This document shows, piece by piece, positions 38,010 to 44,559 of a stretch of 64,000 nucleotides of DNA (position 1 is its first letter; the number at the start of each line of letters is the position of its first letter). The position numbers and the translations under genes are program-made. This DNA is from Pedobacter psychrodurus (GTDB lineage Bacteria > Bacteroidota > Bacteroidia > Sphingobacteriales > Sphingobacteriaceae), in contig NZ_SJSO01000003.1 of NCBI RefSeq assembly GCF_004331735.1, positions 124,001 to 188,000 on the forward strand, written 5' to 3'. The notes below the pieces were generated by a model. It did no database searches, had not been told where the DNA came from, and saw only the letters and a list, made by a program, of their open reading frames with translations.

Positions 38010-38086
38010 TCCTGTGAAAGGATAGGGCAGGTCTGCTTGCGCAGGGTTCATGATTTAGGCAAATAATCGTGCCTGCCCTTTTTCTT
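38010..38086 (+). ncRNA. Putative structured small RNA with three-way junction
   Basis: An outer stem AGGGCAGG (38024-38031) pairs with CCTGCCCT (38072-38079). Inside are hairpin CTGC/GCAG (38033-38036, 38041-38044) with loop TTGC, and hairpin CATGATT/AATCGTG (38049-38055, 38065-38071) with a 9-base loop and one G-U. A T-tract (TTTTTCTT) follows. The plus strand is favoured by the G-U pair, the T-tract and the promoter upstream. I know of no RNA family of this shape. Confidence 0.5.
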
Positions 38087-38304
38087 CTATGCCGGACCTA
38101 TATAACTCTGCCAGACAAACTTGGTATTTAGGACAGGTCCCGTTTTGCTCTGATTTTGTTGAGGGTATCATGATCTTTTTAACCCTGCCTGCTTTGGAGT
38201 CAACTGCTATCTTTCAGACTGCAATGAAGCCCAAGATCTCCTGACAAATGGTTATTATCTAATACCGGTGTTACTGCTAACCGATAGGCATTCTGTATTA
38301 GCGC

Positions 38305-38535
38305 TATAAAAAAGGGGATAATCAAATAAATGATGTATCCCCAATCTAAATTAACGCTCTCTGGCTTTCGCCGGATGTAGGGCTCTCACCCCCTACATTA
38401 CAATTATACAAAAAATATTTTAATGGTTTTCTCTTAGTATAAATCAGTTGAAATATCCGTTTACCAGGGGTTTGCTCCAGCCGTTTTTTACACCGGGTTT
38501 TGATTGCTGACGCCATATTTTTAGTTGCAAATGTA
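38305..38535 (-). ncRNA. Putative minus-strand structured RNA with intrinsic terminator
   Basis: On the minus strand, from a TACATTTG box (complement of 38528-38535) to 38308, the sequence folds into an 8-bp hairpin (ATGTAGGG/CCCTACAT, 38375-38398), an adjacent short stem capped by GAAA (complement of 38361-38374), and a final 11-bp stem GGGGATA...TATCCCC (38314-38342) followed by six U. The last is a textbook intrinsic terminator. No ORF lies in it. It converges on the RNA at 38010-38086. Confidence 0.5.
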
Positions 38536-38607
38536 CAGGACAGTTAAGCTGTAAAAGGACTTTCGCGGCATAAGCGCTACGCTATTTATTCCACGGTTCC
38601 CTGTACA
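38532..38607. repeat. Spaced inverted repeat upstream of 38646
   Basis: TGTACAGG (38532-38539) and CCTGTACA (38600-38607) are exact complements 60 bases apart; flanks extend it with one bulge. It may be an operator for the divergent promoters of the RNA and the gene at 38646. Confidence 0.4.
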
Positions 38608-38645
38608 ATTTAACTTGATTCTGTCTTTGTCTGGCAAAAAAAAAT

Positions 38646-38918
38646 ATGGCTACTTTAGATCACACAATCGAAAACGGATTCGGTGAAATCTTTCACAAAT
38701 CCTTGGTGACAAATCAATTTATCTTCTTCACCAACGACGGTGATGGAATACTGATGTTTTACGTTAAGGACCCCGAGAGAAAACCGCTTGGGGGCTATGG
38801 AGCAGAGGAATTACTGATCAGGGTGATCCTTAAAAAGGACTGGATCTGGGCCAGTAAGGATATGAAGTACAATATCAAATGCATTTTGGAGGATAATTTG
38901 GATTGGGATTATCCTTGA
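38646..38918 (+). CDS. Hypothetical acidic soluble protein
   Basis: 90 residues starting MATLDHTIENGFGEIFHKSL and ending CILEDNLDWDYP. It is rich in Asp/Glu and Trp, with no signal or membrane segment. No domain was recognised. The start has an A-rich upstream stretch, as is usual in this phylum. It stands alone between the RNAs and a broken lipoprotein gene; its size and acidity could suit a regulator or mimic protein, which is speculation. Confidence 0.6.
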   Translation: MATLDHTIENGFGEIFHKSLVTNQFIFFTNDGDGILMFYVKDPERKPLGGYGAEELLIRVILKKDWIWASKDMKYNIKCILEDNLDWDYP

Positions 38919-39092
38919 TCGCAATTGGAATAAAGGTTTCCAGAGTTTTGAAATAATTGCCTTATGTTTATCCTTGTCAAAGCCCTGAAAAAAGTCGTTT
39001 TATCTTTGCTGGAGGGTGTTGCAGGCCTTTAAGTTTACCGTAATCATTTGGCCATAAATGTTATCCAGACGCAACCAAATACTGGCATTAAA

Positions 39093-39434
39093 ATGAAAAA
39101 TATTCCTGCTTTCTTGATGATATTGTTGCTGCTATATGGCTGCAGTGCAGAATCTACAAGAAAAACTTTCAGTTTTATAGCGCTGACAAACATACTGTTG
39201 CGATAAATAAGCCTGACGCAGTGCTTGGTGTACATGCTATACCAGAGGAAGGCCTGTTGGAAGAAGGAATACTATGTTGTGAATGTTCGGGACATCTCGG
39301 CCTTTTCCTGTGTTATGTTTCTGAACAATGCTACTAAAAGGCTGTCCATACTACTCCGATATTTCAGGGTAGCCAAGATGCCACATATTGTCTTTGCTAA
39401 GAATACAGATGCGGTTATGGTGGTAAAGCTATGA
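39093..39434 (+). pseudogene. Frameshifted lipoprotein gene
   Basis: The ATG at 39093 gives a lipoprotein signal (MKNIPAFLMILLLLYGCSAE). After a frame change near 39150 the text continues FYSADKHTVAINKPDAVLGV, then in a third frame EYYVVNVRDISAFSCVMFL and HIVFAKNTDAVMVVKL, stopping at TGA 39432-39434. Two frameshifts are needed. The stop overlaps the next start (ATGA), so the original pair was coupled. The family was not identified. Confidence 0.55.
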
Positions 39435-39676
39435 AGATGATATATGGTGAACTGAGCTTGAAGGAGCAGGTAAGAGAACTGCAATTTATTCTACGGTCAC
39501 TTTCAAAAGAATATCACCTGAATGATCTTAAATATGTCCGGATGTCACTGAGTACATTTAGGCAGTTATCACAGGATATTACAAGGGAGTATACTAAACA
39601 TTACAAGGCGAAAATCAATAAAATAAGCAGTGAAGAAATGCGGAAGTCGATTGCGCAATCAGGCATGGTAGCGTAG
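39431..39676 (+). CDS. Small helical hypothetical protein
   Basis: 81 residues: a charged helical protein (LSLKEQVRELQFILRSLSKE, then TFRQLSQDITREYTKHYKAK). No domain was recognised. The start overlaps the previous stop in ATGA. After its TAG the same frame stays open for 56 more codons to 39847 with coding-like text, so it may be a truncated form of a longer protein or subject to readthrough. Confidence 0.55.
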   Translation: MKMIYGELSLKEQVRELQFILRSLSKEYHLNDLKYVRMSLSTFRQLSQDITREYTKHYKAKINKISSEEMRKSIAQSGMVA

Positions 39677-40251
39677 CTGGAAAAGATACTTTTGGTTTAT
39701 GGTATAACAATTGGTAAAATATCCGCAAATGAACTTGTTTATTACGCTCAGTGGAATGGTAATGAAACGGGAGGCGCTGTAACAGATAGAGCGCGGCACA
39801 AGATCATAGATGGGCTGGTTGTTTTTTCTTTAAGTCCCGGAAAATAATATCTGTTATAGAAAAGATGACGCTTACTAAATGTAATGAACAATAATGCTTA
39901 AGGAGTGCTGGCTTGCCCTGTGTTTAACGGGCTGGTCTTTCTCATCTTCGTGTAGTAGGTGACGATCAATACCGCAGATAGGGGTAGTCAAAACTCAGGG
40001 CTGATTTTTTGATGTTTCCAGGCGCTTAAAGTATATTATGGTGTAACCTTTCGCGGATTGGCGATCATTGTAATCGCCATTTTAGTTAATTTTAGTAATG
40101 CTACTTGGATCGCGGTTATGATAGCGCAAAAGATATCAATAATTGCTTCTCGCAACATGGTACACAAAATATATTTGGCATTTGAAAAAGGGCATTTTAT
40201 GATTTTGCAGTTAATAAGCATTATTTTTATAAAAGATATATAGGTCAGAAA
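39677..40251. other. Gap with a possible in-frame extension and no firm gene
   Basis: The frame after the TAG at 39674-39676 reads LEKILLVYGITIGKISANEL and ends at a TAA near 39847, without ATG. A further hydrophobic frame at 40058-40243 starts with TTG and looks like a remnant of a membrane segment. Otherwise empty. Confidence 0.35.
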
Positions 40252-40749
40252 ATGAAATTGGGAAAATCGACAACCGCAACTGTTGTATTAACTGTTCTTT
40301 TAATGTTGGCGCTTCTCAGCGTCGCAAGATATGGCCGTTTGATGAAGGCTGACCCCGAACGTTCGGTGATTGGTGATAAAGGCACTATTGTCCCTGCAAA
40401 GGTGTTTTTAAAGGATGTCGGACATGGCTCAACGGCCGTAAAAGAAATCGTTGTCATTTTCGACAAAAGCATCTCAATAAAAAAGAGTTTTGAGGTAATG
40501 GTTTTTGCCCCGGAACGAAAACTGATCGGTATACCCGAAAATGGACGGAATGCCTTTTTGCATCTTTCCGATGGTTATGTCTTTCAGAAAAGCAGGGATT
40601 CAGATAAATTTACTTCGATTTTTAATAATTATACTTTTTTCATAGATCCACCTATAAAGCAAGCGCAATTTGAAAACAAAAGAATAGTTTTCAATAGCTT
40701 TGATGCTCTTAAGGGATTTGGGAAACGTATTACAGTTTCTTGGAAATAA
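40252..40749 (+). CDS. Membrane-anchored hypothetical protein
   Basis: 165 residues with an N-terminal signal anchor (TATVVLTVLLMLALLSVARY), then a beta-rich domain with EIVVIFDKSISIKKSFEVMV, FAPERKLIGIP and a C-terminal end ALKGFGKRITVSWK. Probably exported and membrane-bound. No family was recognised. It is convergent with the ECF sigma gene. Confidence 0.6.
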   Translation: MKLGKSTTATVVLTVLLMLALLSVARYGRLMKADPERSVIGDKGTIVPAKVFLKDVGHGSTAVKEIVVIFDKSISIKKSFEVMVFAPERKLIGIPENGRNAFLHLSDGYVFQKSRDSDKFTSIFNNYTFFIDPPIKQAQFENKRIVFNSFDALKGFGKRITVSWK

Positions 40750-40776
40750 TGTATGGGTTAACTGGATAATAAGCCA

Positions 40777-41292
40777 TTAGTTGATCCTTTCTTTGTATAC
40801 CTTCAGCATTTTAGAGAGGTGTTTTCGGGCCTCGTGAATCCGGGTTTTAACAGTTCCCAATGGGATATTAAGCTTGTCAGATATCTCATGGTATTTGTAA
40901 CCTTCAACATACCTGATAAAGGGTATAGACAGGTGTGCGGGTAGCTTGTCCAACGCGCCTTTGATGTCGCCCATCACAAAATTATTTTCTGCTTTGTTTG
41001 AGGTCGCACTGTATGATAGGTTTTCATACGTTATGTCTTCCGATTGGGTAATCAGATCGCGGCTTTTAACCCCTTTACGGTAGGAGTTGATAAAAGTATT
41101 GCGCATGATGGTATATAGCCAGCCTTTAATATTGGTGTCTTCTTGGAACTGATGAAAGTGACGGACTGCCTTCACCAATGTATCTTGCATAAGGTCATTG
41201 GCATCGTCAATATCCTGAGTGAATTTCATTGCGAAGTTTCTCAATTCGTTGTCATGCTTGGCAATAATTGATGTGAATTGGTTGATTGTCAT
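40777..41292 (-). CDS. ECF-type RNA polymerase sigma factor
   Basis: 171 residues. Region 2 is visible in FAMKFTQDIDDANDLMQDTL and NIKGWLYTIMRNTFINSYRK; region 4 in LPAHLSIPFIRYVEGYKYHE and LNIPLGTVKTRIHEARKHLS. No anti-sigma gene adjoins it, so control may be through unlinked partners or by transcription. This size and layout is typical of Bacteroidota ECF factors in surface or stress control. Confidence 0.9.
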   Translation of the reverse strand: MTINQFTSIIAKHDNELRNFAMKFTQDIDDANDLMQDTLVKAVRHFHQFQEDTNIKGWLYTIMRNTFINSYRKGVKSRDLITQSEDITYENLSYSATSNKAENNFVMGDIKGALDKLPAHLSIPFIRYVEGYKYHEISDKLNIPLGTVKTRIHEARKHLSKMLKVYKERIN

Positions 41293-41840
41293 AGATCTCG
41301 GTATGAGGATTCGTTTTTATATACGAACACCTGTGAGCCTAAATTGTTGTGGGGTTATATAAAATTAACGGATACCAAACGACAAAACAGGCTCAGAGCG
41401 TAACTGGTAGGTGTTTTTGATTCTAATCCTATTTTCGGGAAAATAGCTGATCCTATTTGGAAGATTTGTATCGCAAATAGTCTCATTCACATAAAACTAT
41501 AGATACGAACTTTTTATACCAAATAAATGATTCGAAGATTATATGAAACAGACCAATAGTTTGAAGATATATCCTATTACATTATAAACCCAATCGCAAC
41601 CGATCTGAAAGTTTGGTCGGCAAACTATTAAACAGATGGTTTATAATTCAAGAAAACTCAATCCAAAGTATGTCATTGATGATACGATCAGCGATTTTTT
41701 AAAGGCTAGGGGATTGCAATATTAAGATGGCGTGGAGATGCAACATGAAGTTTGTCCTTTCCACTCTCCAAGAGACAAAAACTCTCTGAGATTCCCCATT
41801 TTAATCCCAGTTAGTAAAAATGAATTGCAAATCGATAATA
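41293..41840. other. Intergenic region with a small remnant frame
   Basis: Mostly AT-rich. A frame at 41609-41725 (VYNSRKLNPKYVIDDTISDF ending LKARGLQY) looks coding but is too short to assign and has no good start. Nothing else was seen. Confidence 0.35.
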
Positions 41841-42221
41841 TTACATTTCGAGGGGCTTATGGTCGGAAACAAAACTATCATATGCACTGTCGGTAAGTAA
41901 AAAGTACTTAATTTTGCCCTCTGATGTCAACCTGTAGTTTTGACCTATCTTTCTTATGATGAAGGTACCTTTAGGGAAGGTTAGTGTGCCCAAACCCATT
42001 GAGTAACTGCCAACCGATACATCTGCAATATTCTTGGATCTGTTCTTGTAGGAATATATTTCGACCCTGTCATTGTGAAATTGGCAAAGGACATCACCTT
42101 TAAAATTTTGTAAATTTCCGGGTTCAACCAGATGAAATTCCTGAGCTGAAATAGTATTCTTTCTTTTGCAGCCAATTAACAGTGCAAGAATTATAATGGG
42201 GAAAAGTAGCGTCTTTCTCAT
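41841..42221 (-). CDS. Small lipoprotein of unknown function
   Basis: 126 residues from the ATG at 42219-42221. The signal ends in ALLIGCKRKNT, a lipobox. The mature part is beta-rich with repeated short strands (LCQFHNDRVEIYSYKN, VGSYSMGLGTLTFPKGTFII). No family was assigned. It stands alone on the minus strand. Confidence 0.7.
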   Translation of the reverse strand: MRKTLLFPIIILALLIGCKRKNTISAQEFHLVEPGNLQNFKGDVLCQFHNDRVEIYSYKNRSKNIADVSVGSYSMGLGTLTFPKGTFIIRKIGQNYRLTSEGKIKYFLLTDSAYDSFVSDHKPLEM

Positions 42222-42708
42222 AGTTGCCATATAACTTTTTACAGAGGAAAAATATTGATGGAGGTGTTTTTTTATAGGACTGCAATTTTCAGATAGTCTC
42301 TTTATTATTGCGTAATTAAACCATTTGAAGAATTAATTAACACCATAGTGAGTATTTTGCTGCCGATTTAGTTTTCCAGATGTCTTGATTTTATTTTTTT
42401 TGCGCAAAAAAAAATGATTTTCAGAAAGTATATTTTTTCAAAAGTGGGCGAAGACATGGTTGCATGAAGATTCATTTTTATTCTAATGTGGAGAAATCCC
42501 TACTGAAACACTCAGCTTGTCTGTCTTTTTTATTTTTTTAAATATCTTCTCTCAAAGGTTTATCTGCCAGCTCGGTTCGTTCTGCAACGATGCTGTCACC
42601 TTTTTTTCATCTAACTTCCACGTGCAAGTGATCTCGCACTATATTGATGAACTTTACCAGTTATTTTGATAACTTGCATGTTAAACATCTTAAAGAAAAA
42701 CAGTTATT
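42222..42708. promoter_or_regulatory. Long 5' leader of the cold-shock gene
   Basis: About 480 bases without a gene upstream of csp. Cold-shock genes often have long structured leaders that act as thermosensors, and the last 100 bases (poly-T then CTTAAAGAAAAACAG before the ATG) fit this. No full fold was worked out. Confidence 0.4.
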
Positions 42709-42900
42709 ATGGCATCAGGTAAAGTAAAATTTTTTAATGAATCTAAAGGATTTGGATTTGTAGTGGAAGAGGGTACAGGTAAGGAGTTTTTTGTTCATAT
42801 CTCCGGTCTTAAGGATGATGTGAGGGAGAATGACGAAGTGACGTTCGATATCCAGGATGGCAAAAAAGGGCCAAACGCTGTGAATGTTAAATTGGTATAA
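42709..42900 (+). CDS. Cold-shock protein (CspA family)
   Basis: 63 residues, a single cold-shock domain. RNP1 reads KGFGFV and RNP2 EFFVHI. It binds single-stranded nucleic acid and melts mRNA at low temperature. The family is usually 65-70 residues, so this is a normal short form. A hairpin terminator follows closely. Confidence 0.95.
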   Translation: MASGKVKFFNESKGFGFVVEEGTGKEFFVHISGLKDDVRENDEVTFDIQDGKKGPNAVNVKLV

Positions 42901-42925
42901 TCATTGCTAAAGTTAGAGTGTAAAG

Positions 42926-42958
42926 TGCAGGTTAGTTTCAGCTTCCTGCATTTTTTTT
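42926..42958 (+). terminator. Terminator of the cold-shock gene
   Basis: TGCAGG (42926-42931) and CCTGCA (42945-42950) form the stem, followed by a run of T (42951-42958). Confidence 0.75.
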
Positions 42959-43154
42959 ATTCAAGCTGTATGCAACCTGGTGATGCGGTCCTGATTATTT
43001 TAGGTGGAGTCTTTATGGTTATTTAGACTGTTTTTTGGTTGCCCCAGTGGACCGGCCCATTTTTTGTTCCAAAAGGATGCCGCGTCTGTCCCTGACAGGG
43101 AAGGAAAAGGTTTTTTGGCGTTCTATTTTTATTGTCTGATAATTGATGTGGGGT

Positions 43155-43585
43155 GGGGATTCATTCAATCCAGGTACAAATTTAAGTTTCATACCGGCGC
43201 GCTGAAGGAAATTCCGGCATAAACCCTCCTATAGCCTTGGTCCACTTTTCTATTTATTCCGTTGTTTCTTCCAGCTTTGGCGTTCATTAAACCTTTGGCT
43301 GCACCATAATTAATTCAAATATTATGGAAAAGGTAAATTATCAGGTTGCAGAAATTGAAATCAGTTATAGACCTAAATTCAAAGTGGCGGAGCGGCCAAT
43401 GATTATTTCCTCCGGAATGGCTTATAAAATTTGCTGGTTAACTGGGATGCTGCCAGGATTGATCACCTGATTGTTTCGAACTATCGGTATTTTAGCTTTA
43501 AGGATGAGGAATGATGTGGGTATGTATGTTATAAGCTGGTCAATCTCGCTGTTTAGAGATTATCTGACTTTTCATTGTCTGCTTT
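43155..43585 (+). pseudogene. Internally deleted copy of the RadC-like gene
   Basis: From 43155 the sequence follows the region 57205-57900 closely, including the upstream leader, the start ATG at 43324 (MEKVNYQVAEIEISYRPKFK) and the 3' end DHLI...YRYFSFKDEE. About 260 bases carrying the JAMM catalytic core are missing between GATGCTGCCAGGATTGA and the downstream copy of CACCTCATTGTTTC. The terminator after it is degraded too. The gene therefore cannot be active. The intact copy lies at 57379. Confidence 0.85.
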
Positions 43586-43599
43586 CTTTTTTTTGGATG

Positions 43600-43795
43600 T
43601 AAAGCTGTCCCGGCAGGAAGGAATGTGCCTGCAATTGATCCAGTCTGAGTATTTTGGATCCTGTTGTAACGCCAGAAAATAAGGATCTGGTCTTCGCTTG
43701 CGATTCCTATACCTTGATCGCTGACCATAAACATACAGCAGCACCTTGGAAATAATCTTATTGTGTAACTGAAAAGTAGTGATCATATTCATCAT
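43600..43795 (-). pseudogene. Histidine-kinase ATPase remnant
   Basis: On the minus strand VSDQGIGIASEDQILIFWRY, then NRIQNTQTGSIAGT, resembles the G1-box and lid of a sensor kinase ATPase (xDxGxGI...). An overlapping frame gives ITTFQLHNKIISKVLL, the preceding strand, so a frameshift separates them. No upstream H-box is present. This is a fragment. Confidence 0.5.
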
Positions 43796-43815
43796 AATTA
43801 TATAATTTTACAGCC

Positions 43816-44559
43816 ATGTTAAAAGAAGAAAGGCAGCAGTACATCATCAGTCAGTTAAATATTCATAACAAAGTACTCTCCACTGACTTGAGTGCCCAGC
43901 TGGATGTTTCAGAAGATACGGTTCGCAGGGACTTAAATGAACTGGCCGATCTGGGGAAGATTTTTAAGGTTTATGGTGGTGCACTTTCCAAATCCTTTCA
44001 CTATCCTTTCTCCGCCCGCGAGGTTTACAATAAGGAAGGAAAAAAAGCTATCGCACGTAAAGCACTCGGCCTGATCGAGAGTGGAATGGTCTTAGTCGTT
44101 AGCGGTGGAACCACCATGCTCGAGCTTGCCCGGATGTTTCCTGAAGATCTTTACTGCACAATTTTTACCGTTAGCCCCCTGGTCGGAATTGAATTGGCTG
44201 AACATCCTAATATCACGGTCAATCTTCTGGCCGGACGGCTTGAGCTTAACTCCCATATCGTTACCGGTTCGCAGGTGATCAGCCAGCTTTCGGAAATTAA
44301 GGCTGATCTCTGCTTTTTGGGAACCAATGGAATTTCACTTGGCAACGGCATATCAGACTCCGACTGGGAAGTTGTGCAGGTGAAAAAGGCTATGATCAAC
44401 GCAGCCCACAAGACTGCTTTACTGTGCATATCAGAAAAACTGGATTCTTCAAAACGCATGAAAATATGCAATTTTAATGCGGTTGACTATCTGATTACTG
44501 ACCTGCATCTGGATAGTGCCCTGATTGAAAAATACGCAGCCAAAGTCACAGTGATTTAA
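43816..44559 (+). CDS. DeoR/GlpR-family transcriptional repressor
   Basis: 247 residues: an N-terminal HTH_DeoR (LDVSEDTVRRDLNELADLGK) and a C-terminal sugar-phosphate-sensing domain with SGGTTMLELARMF, the GTNGISLGNGISD loop and CNFNAVDYLITD. The family binds a phosphorylated sugar and controls catabolic genes. Its stop overlaps the stop of the GH3 gene by 4 bases on the other strand. Because it stands at the end of the glycan locus, it probably controls that locus. Confidence 0.9.
   Translation: MLKEERQQYIISQLNIHNKVLSTDLSAQLDVSEDTVRRDLNELADLGKIFKVYGGALSKSFHYPFSAREVYNKEGKKAIARKALGLIESGMVLVVSGGTTMLELARMFPEDLYCTIFTVSPLVGIELAEHPNITVNLLAGRLELNSHIVTGSQVISQLSEIKADLCFLGTNGISLGNGISDSDWEVVQVKKAMINAAHKTALLCISEKLDSSKRMKICNFNAVDYLITDLHLDSALIEKYAAKVTVI

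Noticed and set aside
43004-43222. 72-codon plus-strand frame
   Set aside because: Its right part is the duplicated leader of the RadC-like gene, and the translation has no protein character.
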